Assembly: GCF_030698145.1 (NCBI RefSeq)
Contig: NZ_JAUYNW010000017.1
Span: 1-64,000, forward strand
Origin: Phenylobacterium sp.
GTDB lineage: Bacteria; Pseudomonadota; Alphaproteobacteria; Caulobacterales; Caulobacteraceae
Length of the DNA: 64,000 nucleotides
Direction: 5' to 3'
Shown here: positions 16,675-25,193 of the stretch, piece after piece
Numbering within the stretch: the stretch's first letter is position 1
Layout of the letters: each line of letters starts with the position of its first letter
Notes under the pieces: generated by a model
What the model was told of the DNA's origin: nothing
Database searches by the model: none
Seen by the model: the letters and a program-made list of their open reading frames with translations, nothing else
Program-made: the position numbers and the translations under genes

Positions 16675-16723
16675 CAGGAACGGGACGATGCGGCCGGACT
16701 CGAAGAGCGCGTCCAGGACGGCC

Positions 16724-17029
16724 TCAGTCGGACGGCTGGGCGCGCCAGAAGGCCAGCCCGATCAGGGCGATGGCCGCGACGGCAATGGCGACGGCGGTCG
16801 CCGGATGCTGTCTGGCCTGGGCCACGGCTCGGTCGGTCAGGTCGCGGGACTGCTCGCGGGCCTCCACCGTGAAATCCCGGGCCGCGCGTTGGAGCTTGGT
16901 GGAAACGCGGGTGAAGTCGTCCCGCGCCTCCTCGCTGATGGCTTCGCCGGCCTTCTTCAGTTCGTGACCGATGTCGTCGAGGGCGTCATCGAGGTCGTTG
17001 GCGATCCTCTTGGCGACGGATTTGCTCAT
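16724..17029 (-). CDS. DUF883 / ElaB-YqjD-like membrane-anchored protein
   Basis: 101 residues. A long charged amphipathic helix (about 1-75, coiled-coil-like) is followed by one C-terminal membrane helix (TAVAIAVAAIALIGLAFW). This matches the ElaB/YqjD/DUF883 architecture; in enterobacteria these proteins tether ribosomes to the inner membrane in stationary phase. A FixK-type box lies 57 bases upstream, inside the end of the neighbouring hydrolase gene. Confidence 0.8.
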   Translation of the reverse strand: MSKSVAKRIANDLDDALDDIGHELKKAGEAISEEARDDFTRVSTKLQRAARDFTVEAREQSRDLTDRAVAQARQHPATAVAIAVAAIALIGLAFWRAQPSD

Positions 17030-17056
17030 GGTGCGGCTCCTTGTTGCTGTACGCCT

Positions 17057-18685
17057 TCAGGAGACCGGGGCCGGCGCGTCGGCGCCTTGATCGCTGTCAA
17101 CAGGGATCTCCAGGGCCGCGCGCAGGTTGCGGATCAGGGCGCTGCGGGCCTCGTCCGACCTCGCGAGCTCGATGCGCCCATCGAGGTCGAGCAGGAAGGC
17201 GGCCCGCAGGTTGTGCCAATCCGGGCGCGAGACGGCGGCGGCCGCGAGCCGCGGCTTGCCTTGGGCGTCGACCGTGGCCTGGCCCTTGAGGAGGACGTAG
17301 CGCTCGTCGAGCGATGGGATCGCCAGCCGGTCCTCGGCGAAGCCCGCTGCAGCCAGCCGGCTCCTGAGGCCCTCAAGCGCCGGAGGTTCGCCGTGCGCGA
17401 GGAACACGCTGCCGCCCACCGGCGCCCGAGCCTTCGCCCAGGTGACGAGAGCGTCGGCGTCGGCATGGCCGGAATAGACATCCAGGGATCGGATCCGCGC
17501 CAGCACGCGAACGTCCTCGCCCTGGATGCGCACCCTTTCGGCGCCCTCCTCAAGAATCCGACCCAGCGTGCCGACGGCCTGATAGCCGGGCAGAAGTACG
17601 GTGGCTTGGCGCTGCCACAGGAGGCGTTTCAGGTGCTTTCGGACCCGACCGGCGTCGCACATGCCGCTGGCCGCCAGGATGATGTGCCAGCCCTTCAGGC
17701 GGTCGAGACGGTCGCTCTCCCAGGGCTCGCGCATGAACTTCAGCCGATCGTTGGCGTAGAGCCCCTGGAACGGATTGACGCCCGTCGCCCGGTTCCACCC
17801 GCGCCGGCGGAATACCTCGGTGGCTTCGATAGCGAGCGGGGAGTCCAAGAAGATGTCGGCCTCCGGCGCCTGACCGTCGGCCATGATCGCCAGGATGTCG
17901 GCCAGCAGCTCCTGCGAGCGTTCCACGGCGAAGGCCGGGATCAGCAGCGGCCCGCCCGCGGCGTGGGCGGCGTTGAGTTCTTGCGCCAGCATTTTGCGGC
18001 GCGTGGTCGGGTCGACGAGCAGGCGAGGCCGATCACCGTAGGTCGATTCCAGCACCAGGTGGTCGACCCCGGCCGGCCCTTCAGGGTCGGGGGAATAGTC
18101 CCGGCCGCCGGGCCCGATGTCGCCGGAGAACAGGATGGTGACGGGCCCCTCCTCGGTCTCGACGCATACCTGGATGGAGGCCGCGCCGAGGATGTGGCCC
18201 GCTTCCCAATAGGTCGCGGTTACGCCGGGAGCGACGGCGGCTCTCTCGCCCAGCTTCACCCGCTCGAAGAGTTCGGTGGTCTGTACGGCGTCGCGCACGG
18301 TGTAGATCGGCTCGACCTGGTCCCGGCCGCGCCGCTGATTGCGGCGGTTGAGCTGGCGGACCTCGCTTTCCTGGATGCTGCCGGCGTCGGGCAACATCAC
18401 ACCGCACAGGTCGCGGGTCGCCGCCGTCGCGAAGATCGGCCCCTCGAAACCCGCCTTCATCAGCTTGGGCAGCAAACCCGAGTGATCGATATGGGCGTGG
18501 GTCAGCAGCACGGCGTCGATCTTTGACGCCTCGAAGGGAAACGGCTCGTAGTTGAGCGCCTTGAGGGTCTTCGACCCCTGGAACATGCCGCAATCGACGA
18601 GCACGGTGGCGCGCCCGGTCTCGAGCCGGGCACAGAACCCGGTCACGCATCCGGCGGCGCCGTGAAATGTGAGCTTCAGGGGCAT
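17057..18685 (-). CDS. MBL-fold beta-CASP RNA metallo-hydrolase
   Basis: 542 residues. The metallo-beta-lactamase signature THAHIDHSG (about residue 54-62) and the acidic and His ligands ILFSGDIG and LESTYGDR are visible. The beta-CASP region follows (IPAFAVERSQELL, SPLAIEATEVFRR, ILAASGMCDAGRVRKHL), and the last ligand region is YSGHADADAL. Members resemble YSH1/CPSF-type nucleases. The start at 18685 is chosen because family similarity begins at MPLKLTFHGAAG. It lies 44 bases downstream of the host-attachment gene and is probably in one operon with it. Confidence 0.92.
   Translation of the reverse strand: MPLKLTFHGAAGCVTGFCARLETGRATVLVDCGMFQGSKTLKALNYEPFPFEASKIDAVLLTHAHIDHSGLLPKLMKAGFEGPIFATAATRDLCGVMLPDAGSIQESEVRQLNRRNQRRGRDQVEPIYTVRDAVQTTELFERVKLGERAAVAPGVTATYWEAGHILGAASIQVCVETEEGPVTILFSGDIGPGGRDYSPDPEGPAGVDHLVLESTYGDRPRLLVDPTTRRKMLAQELNAAHAAGGPLLIPAFAVERSQELLADILAIMADGQAPEADIFLDSPLAIEATEVFRRRGWNRATGVNPFQGLYANDRLKFMREPWESDRLDRLKGWHIILAASGMCDAGRVRKHLKRLLWQRQATVLLPGYQAVGTLGRILEEGAERVRIQGEDVRVLARIRSLDVYSGHADADALVTWAKARAPVGGSVFLAHGEPPALEGLRSRLAAAGFAEDRLAIPSLDERYVLLKGQATVDAQGKPRLAAAAVSRPDWHNLRAAFLLDLDGRIELARSDEARSALIRNLRAALEIPVDSDQGADAPAPVS
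17087..17100. promoter_or_regulatory. FNR/FixK-type box inside the MBL gene end
   Basis: TTGAT, cgct, GTCAA. It lies within the last codons of the MBL gene and 57 bases before the DUF883-like start (17029). Confidence 0.6.
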
Positions 18686-18729
18686 GGTGGGGTTTCCGTG
18701 TTGAGCGCGGCGGTGGCCATCGGTCCGCA

Positions 18730-19179
18730 TCAGTGGGCGATCCGCGCCGCCTGCAGGGCTTCGCGCAGCACTTCCTCGGCCAGGCTTGACCTGTCGCGCG
18801 GCGCGTCGACCTCGATGCGGCGCGCGGTCTTGGGATCGAGCTCGGCGCGCAGAACCCCCAGCACGCGGGCCGGCGCCAGCAGCACAAGGCGCTCAAACAG
18901 TCCGGCCGAGGCCGCGGCGTCCAGGGCGTGGGCGACGCGCGTGAGGAAACGGCGCTCCTGGATTTGAGTCAGCGGCTTGTCCCCGCTGCCCTGCCGGCCG
19001 AAGCCCGCGCGGTCGTGCACCGTGGCCCGATGGGCGTGCGCCGTCGGGCGGTCCTGATTGTCGGCCTCGATGCTGTATTGCGGCAAGGGATGCAGCGGGC
19101 CGCCGCGCACGCGTTCCTCGAACACCCGCGCCTGGCGCCCGTCGGCGGTGACGACCCAGGTCGTGACGTCTTCCATCAT
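18730..19179 (-). CDS. Host attachment family protein
   Basis: 149 residues. TTWVVTADGRQARVFEE at the start, then RRFLTRVAHALDAAASAGLFERLVLLAPARVLGVLRAEL, and the C-terminal helix, are typical of the family named after a protein required for attachment to host cells. The Rossmann-like fold resembles the C-terminal domain of release-factor-like proteins, and the biochemical role is unknown. The start at 19179 follows GGAGG by 5 bases; the ATG at 19191 overlaps that ribosome site and is less likely. Confidence 0.82.
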   Translation of the reverse strand: MMEDVTTWVVTADGRQARVFEERVRGGPLHPLPQYSIEADNQDRPTAHAHRATVHDRAGFGRQGSGDKPLTQIQERRFLTRVAHALDAAASAGLFERLVLLAPARVLGVLRAELDPKTARRIEVDAPRDRSSLAEEVLREALQAARIAH

Positions 19180-19229
19180 GGGAACCTCCATCCTTGAGGC
19201 GACGATGGAGACCCGCCATCGGGCACGCT

Positions 19230-19243
19230 GTGACGACGATCAA
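19230..19243. promoter_or_regulatory. FNR/FixK-type box, shared by divergent genes
   Basis: GTGAC, gacg, ATCAA (TTGAT-cgtc-GTCAC on the other strand). It is 50 bases from the host-attachment gene (19179) and 57 bases from the reductase (19301). Confidence 0.55.
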
Positions 19244-19300
19244 ACCCAGGCGCGAGAGTCTGGGTTCCTATCGGCGCGCCGTCGGCTGCAGGAGACCCCC

Positions 19301-19912
19301 ATGAGGCACGCGCTCATCATCGCCCACCCCAATCCGAAGAGCTTCACCCACAGCGTCGCGCGCGCCTACAGCACCGCCATCGCCGCCCAGGGCCATGAGG
19401 TGGTCGAGCGCGACCTCTACGCCATGGGCTTCGACCCGTGCCTGAAGCGCGAGGAAGTCCCAACCGGAGAGGGCTACCAAACCAGCCCCGACGCGGCGGC
19501 TGAACGCGCCCGGCTCGCCGCTGTCGATGTCTTCGCCTTCTTCTATCCGTGGTGGTTCAACGCCCCGCCGGCGATCCTGAAGGGCTATGTGGACCGGATC
19601 TTCTGCACCGGCTTCGGCTATCGACCCGGTTTTGGCGGGACCGAACCCATGCTCACCGGCCGCAAGCTGATCAGCTTCAGTTCCTCCGGCGCACCGGACA
19701 GCTGGGTGCGCCAGACTGGAGCCCTGAGCAGCCTGATCGCCGTCTTCGATTGCCACCTGGCCGCGGTCTGCGGCCTGCAGCTTGTCGACCACGTCCACCT
19801 CGGTGGCGTGGTCCCAGACATCACCCAAGAGTCGGTCGAAGACATGCTGGCCGAGGTGCGCGCCGCCGCCGCCCGGGCGTTTCCACCAGTCGGCGTCCCT
19901 GCCTCCGTATGA
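19301..19912 (+). CDS. NAD(P)H-dependent oxidoreductase, flavodoxin-like fold
   Basis: 203 residues of the NQO/KefF-type flavodoxin fold. ALIIAHPNPKSFTHS is the FMN/FAD phosphate loop. FFYPWWFNAPPAILKGYVDRIFCTGFGYRP is the family signature in which a quinone or nitro substrate stacks on the flavin. It reduces quinones by two electrons. The start at 19301 has GGAG about 6 bases upstream; the longer upstream frame overlaps the divergent gene and is not coding. A FixK-type box is 57 bases upstream. Confidence 0.9.
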   Translation: MRHALIIAHPNPKSFTHSVARAYSTAIAAQGHEVVERDLYAMGFDPCLKREEVPTGEGYQTSPDAAAERARLAAVDVFAFFYPWWFNAPPAILKGYVDRIFCTGFGYRPGFGGTEPMLTGRKLISFSSSGAPDSWVRQTGALSSLIAVFDCHLAAVCGLQLVDHVHLGGVVPDITQESVEDMLAEVRAAAARAFPPVGVPASV

Positions 19913-19916
19913 CTAC

Positions 19917-19940
19917 CTAGGGGGCGCTGCTTAGGGGGCG
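19917..19940. repeat. Direct repeat upstream of fixK-like gene
   Basis: CTAGGGGGCG (19917-19926) and TTAGGGGGCG (19931-19940), offset by 14 bases, 58 bases before the Crp/Fnr start. Because FixJ controls fixK in relatives, this may be a response-regulator site; that is inference. Confidence 0.4.
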
Positions 19941-19998
19941 TTCCCGAATTTCGAGCCGACCGCCATGGGCCTAGCCATAGGTCAACAGGAGGCTCGAC

Positions 19999-20661
19999 AT
20001 GTCCTATATCCAATCCTTCGACGACACCCGCGCCGCACTCGGCCCCGCCGAGGTCGGTCCCGACGATCTGATGTCACGCATCGGCGTGCGGATGACCTTC
20101 GCCAAGGACGAGGAGATCTACGGCCAGGGCGAGAACGCCGACCTGATCTACCGCGTGATCAGCGGGACCGTGCGCACCTCGCGCTTCATGGCCGACGGAC
20201 GCCGGCCGATCGGCGACTTCTACTATGCGGGCGACCTGTTCGGCCTGGAGACCGGCGACGAGCACGCCATGGGCGCCGAGGCGCTCAGCGACTGCACGAT
20301 CCTGGTGGCCAACCGGCAGGCCCTGCGCGCCGCGGGCGGAGAGGACGAACTCAAGCGTCTGGTCTGGGAAGCGACCGTTCGTGACCTGGACAGCGCCCGC
20401 CAGCACCTGACCCTGCTGGTCCGCAAGACCGCCTGCGAGCGGGTCGCGAGCTTCCTGCTGGGCCTGGCCAATCGCCGCCGGGGGGGCCACGTGGAACTCG
20501 CCATGGGGCGGCAGGACACGGCCGACTACCTGGGCCTGACCATCGAGACCGTCTCGCGGATGATCACCCAGCTCCAGGCCGCCAAGGTCGTGGAATTCAA
20601 GGGCAGCCGGCTGTTCCGGATCTGCGACGCCGAGGCCCTGCAGGAGATGGCCGCGGGTTGA
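19999..20661 (+). CDS. fixK: FixK-type Crp/Fnr transcriptional regulator
   Basis: 220 residues: a cyclic-nucleotide-binding-like beta roll (about 30-140) and a C-terminal winged helix. The recognition helix reads DTADYLGLTIETVSRMI, and its E-x-x-S-R pattern is the one that reads TTGAT half-sites in FNR. The N-terminal cysteine cluster that holds the Fe-S sensor of FNR is absent, so it is the FixK kind, whose amount rather than redox state is controlled by FixLJ. AGGAGG precedes the ATG. At least 13 matching boxes lie within 23 kb on either side. Confidence 0.9.
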   Translation: MSYIQSFDDTRAALGPAEVGPDDLMSRIGVRMTFAKDEEIYGQGENADLIYRVISGTVRTSRFMADGRRPIGDFYYAGDLFGLETGDEHAMGAEALSDCTILVANRQALRAAGGEDELKRLVWEATVRDLDSARQHLTLLVRKTACERVASFLLGLANRRRGGHVELAMGRQDTADYLGLTIETVSRMITQLQAAKVVEFKGSRLFRICDAEALQEMAAG

Positions 20662-20671
20662 CCGCCGTCAA
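20658..20671. promoter_or_regulatory. FNR/FixK-type box before BON operon
   Basis: TTGAC, cgcc, GTCAA: a perfect inverted repeat that overlaps the fixK stop codon. It ends 70 bases before the BON-protein start (20742). Confidence 0.65.
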
Positions 20672-20741
20672 GGCCGCCCTTGGCGGGGCGGATGAGCATG
20701 GACTGTCCGCAGGCTGCGGGCCGACTAAAAGGGCCAAGACC

Positions 20742-21392
20742 ATGGAAGACCGCAAGCTCAAGGAACGCGTCGAGCGCGAGCTCGAGTGGGATCCGGCCAT
20801 CGACGCCAGCCGGGTGGGTGTGACCGTCAAGGACGGCATCGTCACCCTGAGCGGACATGTCCCGAACTATGTGCAGCGCATCGTCGCCGAGCGGGCGGTG
20901 AAGCGCGTCAAGGGCTTCCGCGGCCTGGCCCAGGACCTCGAGGTTCGTCCTCCCGATGGGATGGGCGCGCCCGACGACGAAGTCGCGGCCAGCGCACTCC
21001 GGAGCCTCGATTGGAACGTCTCGGTGCCCAAGAATGCGGTCCAGGTCCGCGTCGATGACGGCCACATCATCCTTGCCGGCGAGGTGGACTACGACTACCA
21101 GCGCAAGGCCGCCGAGGAATGCCTGCTGGGCCTGCGCGGCGTCGTACGGCTGACCAACCACGTAACCGTCAGGCCCCGGGGAATGGCGCCGGACCTGAAG
21201 CATCGGATCGAAGAGGCGCTGGACCGGCAGGCCCACCTGGACGCCGGCAGGATCGTGGTCCTGGTCCAGGACGGCAAGGTCCGGCTGGAGGGCAGCGTCC
21301 GCGCCCCCTATCAACGCGACATCGCCAAGGCCGCCGTATGGGCCGCCCCCGGTGTCACCGCCGTCGACGACCACATCAAGATCGGCGCCTGA
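20742..21392 (+). CDS. BON-domain protein (three BON modules)
   Basis: 216 residues made of three BON repeats: LKERVERELEWDPAIDASRVGVTVKDGIVTLSGHV, then a second around 80-145 (NAVQVRVDDGHIILAGEV) and a third (RIVVLVQDGKVRLEGSV). There is no signal peptide, so it is probably cytoplasmic, unlike OsmY. BON domains bind phospholipid or other hydrophobic ligands and are common in stress proteins. It heads a run BON - usp - acyl-CoA synthetase on the plus strand behind a FixK box. Confidence 0.85.
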   Translation: MEDRKLKERVERELEWDPAIDASRVGVTVKDGIVTLSGHVPNYVQRIVAERAVKRVKGFRGLAQDLEVRPPDGMGAPDDEVAASALRSLDWNVSVPKNAVQVRVDDGHIILAGEVDYDYQRKAAEECLLGLRGVVRLTNHVTVRPRGMAPDLKHRIEEALDRQAHLDAGRIVVLVQDGKVRLEGSVRAPYQRDIAKAAVWAAPGVTAVDDHIKIGA

Positions 21393-21442
21393 GGCGCGAC
21401 CCACGCCGCCTGCGCACCGGCCAGCCTTCCAGGGAGGCATTC

Positions 21443-22267
21443 GTGACCATTGCGAGCGTTCTCGTCCATGCCGAACCCGACGCCGCGGCCTCGCCGCGCC
21501 TGGCCTGCGCGGCCGCTGTCGCTGAAAGCTTCGACGCCCTGCTGATGGGCGTCGGCGCCGAACTGCTGCAATCGACCGCCGTCGCCGACCCGTTCGGCAT
21601 GCTCGCCATGGAATGGCAGGGCGTGATGCGCCAGCAGCTGGAAGACAACCTGAAGACCGCCGAACAGGCCTTTCGCCAGCACGCCAGAGATCTGCGAACC
21701 GATTGGCGCACGCTCTATCAGCCTCCAACGGAGGCCCTGTGCCATATCGCGCGGGGCGCGGACCTGATCGTGGCGGGCGGCGCGCCCCTGACGGGCGCCG
21801 ACTATTGGCGCCAGGCCGATACGGCCGAACTCGCCATCCGTGCCGGCCGCCCGGTCCTCGTGGCGCCTCCGACTCAACGAACATTCCACGGGGACCGCAT
21901 CCTCGTGGCGTGGAAAGACACCCGCGAAGCACGGCGCGCGCTCGCCGACGCCATGCCGTTCCTGAAGCGCGCCGAGGCGGTTGTGGTCATGGAGGTCTGC
22001 GCGGAGGACCGAGTTGAGGCCGCCGAATTCCACACCTCCGAGGTGGTCGCCCACCTCAAGCGTCATGGCGTGGAGGCCAGCGCCAGGGTCGAGGTCGAAG
22101 CCGATGAACGCGCCTGCGCCGAGATCAATATCCAGGCCCGGTCGATGGCAGCCGACTTGATCGTGGCCGGTTGCTACGGCCACAGCCGGATGCGCGAATG
22201 GGTGATGGGCGGCGTGAGCCAAGGTCTGATCCACGCCCCGGAGCGGTTCGTGCTCCTGAGCCACTAG
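21443..22267 (+). CDS. Universal stress protein, tandem UspA domains
   Basis: 274 residues, two UspA modules, GTG start with GGGAGG 6 bases upstream. The first module is degenerate, though it keeps ARGADLIVAGG. The second contains ILVAWKDTREARRALADAMPFL and ends with ADLIVAGCYGHSRMREWVMGGVSQGLI, the nucleotide-binding signature. It is paralogous in layout to the Usp at 12048. It lies between the BON and acyl-CoA synthetase genes, 23 bases before the latter. Confidence 0.9.
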   Translation: MTIASVLVHAEPDAAASPRLACAAAVAESFDALLMGVGAELLQSTAVADPFGMLAMEWQGVMRQQLEDNLKTAEQAFRQHARDLRTDWRTLYQPPTEALCHIARGADLIVAGGAPLTGADYWRQADTAELAIRAGRPVLVAPPTQRTFHGDRILVAWKDTREARRALADAMPFLKRAEAVVVMEVCAEDRVEAAEFHTSEVVAHLKRHGVEASARVEVEADERACAEINIQARSMAADLIVAGCYGHSRMREWVMGGVSQGLIHAPERFVLLSH

Positions 22268-22290
22268 CCCATTCCCGTGCCGGCGACCCC

Positions 22291-24987
22291 ATGACCACGC
22301 GAAACCTCGACGCCCTTTTTCATCCCGGGGTCATCGCCCTGATCGGAGCCAGCAATTCGCCGGCCTCGGTGGGCCAGGTGCTGTCGCGAAACCTGCTGGA
22401 AAGCGGCTTCGCCGGGCCCGTGCTGCCGGTCGCCCTGAACGCAACCGCGATCCGATCCGCCGTCGCCTATCGGTCCGTCGCCGACCTGCCGCTGACACCC
22501 GACCTGGCGGTCATCGCCACCCCGGCGCCCACGGTTCCGGGCCTGATCGCCGAGCTGGGCGCACGAGGGTGCCGAGCCGCCGTGGTGATCAGCGCAGGGG
22601 TCGACGCAGGCCTTCGTCAGGCGATGCTCGACGCCGCCAGACCGCATCTGATGCGCATCGTAGGGCCCAACTGCCTCGGCTTCATCTCGCCGAGGGTCGG
22701 AATCAATGCGAGCTTCGCCCACCTGACCCCGGCGGCCGGCGGGCTGGCCTTGGTCTCGCAGTCCGGCGCGGTCGCCGCCGCGGCCCTCGACTGGGCCCAT
22801 GGCCGCGGCATCGGCTTCTCCCATGTCCTGAGCATCGGCGACGCCGCCGATGTCGATGTCGGCGATCTCCTCGACTATCTGGCGCTCGATCCCGAGACCA
22901 AGGCGATCCTGCTCTACGTCGAGAGCCTGGCCGATGCGCGGAAGTTCATGACAGCAGGGCGCATCGCCGCGCGCGCCAAGCCGGTGGTGGTCGTGAAGGC
23001 CGGCCGCAGCGCCTCGGGCGCCAAGGCCGCGTTTTCCCATACCGGCGCGCTGGCGGGGTCCGACATGGTCTATGACGCGGCCTTCCGGCGAGCGGGGATG
23101 CTTCGGGTTGACGACCTGCGTGAACTCTTCGACGCGGTCGCGGCATTGGGCGCGGGCTTGAAGGTGACCGGGGACCGGCTGGCGATCCTGACCAATGGCG
23201 GCGGCGCGGGCGTCATGGCCGCCGACGCCCTCGAGGCCCGCGGCGGCCGGCTGGCCGAGCTGTCGGCCGCCACCCTCGAACGGTTGAACGCCGCCGCGCC
23301 GGCCAACTGGTCGCACGCCAATCCGGTGGACATCCTGGGAGACGCTCGAGCGCCCGCCTACGGCCGCGCCCTCGAGGCCTTGTTGGCTGAACCCGCCGCC
23401 GACGCCATCCTGGTCATGAACTGCCCCACCGCCGTGAGCGACAGCACCGAGGCCGCCGACGTCGTGATCGAGACCCTGCGCGCCGACCGTTCGCATCGAC
23501 CGGTGCTCAGCGCCTGGCTTGGTCAGACCGCCGTGGCGGAAGGTCGCCGGCGCCTCTCTGCGGCCGGCGTGCCGGCCCACGAGACCCCCGACGAAGCCGT
23601 GCGAACCTTCATGCAGTTGGTGGAGCATCGCAAGAACCAGCAGGCCCTGCTGCGCACCCCCGCCGCGCCGGCTGGGCCCGCGTGCGATCACGCCACAGCC
23701 TGCGCGGTCATCGACCAGGCCGCCGCCGAGGGTCGCACCGCGCTCACCGACCCCGAAGCCCGGGCGATCCTGCAGGCCTACGGCGTGCCGGTCCTGCAGA
23801 GCCTGCAAGCCGATGACCCTGCCGCCGCCGCCGCCGCCGCGGCGACCTTCGCTGGACCCGTGGCCCTAAAGATCCTGTCGCCCGACATCAGCCACAAGTC
23901 CGACGTTGGCGGCGTCACCCTCGGCCTGCAAGGCGCCGCCGCGACCGAGGCCGAGGCCCGGGGCATGCTGGCGCGCGTAGCAACGGCCCGACCGGACGCG
24001 CGCATCCAGGGCTTCGTCGTGGAGCCGATGGTGCGCCGCCCGCAGGCGCTCGAGCTGCTCGCCGGCGTGGCCCAGGACGCCACCTTCGGGCCGGTAATCG
24101 TCTTCGGGGCGGGCGGGGTGGCGGTGGAGGTGGTCGCCGACCGTATAATCGGCCTGCCGCCCCTCGACGAGGTGTTGGCCAAGGACATGATCGCGCGCAC
24201 GCGGATTTCACGCCTTCTCGCGGGCTATCGTGATCGCCCGCCGGCGAACATAGGCGCCATCGCCGACGTGCTGGCGCGGCTGTCGCGGCTGGTGGTCGAG
24301 CTACCGGAGATCGCCGAGCTCGACATCAACCCCCTGCTCGCCGACGCCGAGGGCGTGCTCGCCCTCGACGCGCGCATGGCGCTGCGGCCGATCGGCGCCC
24401 AACCGGTGCGGACCGCGATCCTTCCCTACCCCGACTACCTCCGCCGTGAACTGACCGTTGGCGTCGAGGCCCTCATCGTGAGACCGGTGCGACCCCAGGA
24501 CGGACCGGGCCTGGCGCAGATGGTGGAGAAGAGCGCGCCCGAGGACGTCCGGCTGCGCTTCCGCTCCGGTCTCCGCACCCTGCCGCAGGGCTGGCCCGAA
24601 CGGCTCTCGCAGATCGACTATGACCGGGAGATGGCGCTGGTGGCCGAGGCGCCCGACGGCTCGATCCTCGGCGTCGCGCGCCTGGTGGGCGATCCCGAAG
24701 GCGACACAGCGGAATTCGCGCTCATGGTGCGCAGCGACCATCATGACCGCGGCCTGGGTCGCTTGCTGCTCGCCGCCCTGCTGGAGCATGCGCAGTCGCG
24801 AGGTCTTCGGGAGGTCTGGGGCGACGTCGCCCGCGATAACGCCCGCATGCTGACCATGGCCGCAGCGTTTGGCTTCGAACGCCACGCCGCCGAGGGCGAC
24901 TTCAGCCGCGTTCGCTTGGTCAAGACACTGGGCGCGGGGGCGCCGGCGCCGGCGCCCCGTTCTCTGCCCCTGGCGGCGCGACCGTGA
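22291..24987 (+). CDS. ADP-forming acetate-CoA ligase family / GNAT acetyltransferase fusion
   Basis: 898 residues. In order: a CoA-binding Rossmann domain (LFHPGVIALIGASNSPASVGQ, 1-130), a succinyl-CoA-ligase-like part with the phospho-His in FSHTGALAGSD, an ATP-grasp domain (about 490-710; LKILSPDISHKSDVGGV), and a C-terminal GNAT domain (about 735-880; FALMVRSDHHDRGLGRLLL). This is the architecture of PatZ/Pka-type lysine acetyltransferases, in which the ligase half is often regulatory. It probably acetylates acetyl-CoA synthetase or stress targets. It is third in the BON-usp operon. Confidence 0.9.
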   Translation: MTTRNLDALFHPGVIALIGASNSPASVGQVLSRNLLESGFAGPVLPVALNATAIRSAVAYRSVADLPLTPDLAVIATPAPTVPGLIAELGARGCRAAVVISAGVDAGLRQAMLDAARPHLMRIVGPNCLGFISPRVGINASFAHLTPAAGGLALVSQSGAVAAAALDWAHGRGIGFSHVLSIGDAADVDVGDLLDYLALDPETKAILLYVESLADARKFMTAGRIAARAKPVVVVKAGRSASGAKAAFSHTGALAGSDMVYDAAFRRAGMLRVDDLRELFDAVAALGAGLKVTGDRLAILTNGGGAGVMAADALEARGGRLAELSAATLERLNAAAPANWSHANPVDILGDARAPAYGRALEALLAEPAADAILVMNCPTAVSDSTEAADVVIETLRADRSHRPVLSAWLGQTAVAEGRRRLSAAGVPAHETPDEAVRTFMQLVEHRKNQQALLRTPAAPAGPACDHATACAVIDQAAAEGRTALTDPEARAILQAYGVPVLQSLQADDPAAAAAAAATFAGPVALKILSPDISHKSDVGGVTLGLQGAAATEAEARGMLARVATARPDARIQGFVVEPMVRRPQALELLAGVAQDATFGPVIVFGAGGVAVEVVADRIIGLPPLDEVLAKDMIARTRISRLLAGYRDRPPANIGAIADVLARLSRLVVELPEIAELDINPLLADAEGVLALDARMALRPIGAQPVRTAILPYPDYLRRELTVGVEALIVRPVRPQDGPGLAQMVEKSAPEDVRLRFRSGLRTLPQGWPERLSQIDYDREMALVAEAPDGSILGVARLVGDPEGDTAEFALMVRSDHHDRGLGRLLLAALLEHAQSRGLREVWGDVARDNARMLTMAAAFGFERHAAEGDFSRVRLVKTLGAGAPAPAPRSLPLAARP

Positions 24988-25133
24988 CTGGTGAGCTCAG
25001 CGAGGCGGCGCTCGGGGCGCCAGTGCTCCGGTTCTATGGGAAGGTGCGCGCCGACGCGCGCCTGGGGCTGTTCTTCCGTCCCGAGTCCGAGGATCCGGAC
25101 GCCAAGCGTCAGACCGCCAAGTGCGGCGGCTGA
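24984..25133 (+). pseudogene. Remnant of a truncated-hemoglobin-like gene
   Basis: 49 residues from a GTG overlapping the previous stop. APVLRFYGKVRADARLGLFF resembles helix A/B of group III truncated hemoglobins (FYxxVRxDxxLGxxF). The frame then falls into EDPDAKRQTAK and stops, so the helices carrying the distal and proximal haem contacts are missing. A decayed haem-globin gene between the stress operon and the FixL oxygen sensor is plausible, but the match is short. Confidence 0.4.
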
Positions 25134-25193
25134 AAGGCCGTTCTCGGCGACGCGCCTTGCCGCGGCCGGTCTTGGCGCCTACCAGTTGAGGCT

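Noticed and set aside
16634-18526. 630-codon plus-strand frame over the MBL gene
   Set aside because: Low-complexity shadow; the opposite strand has the complete beta-CASP motif series.
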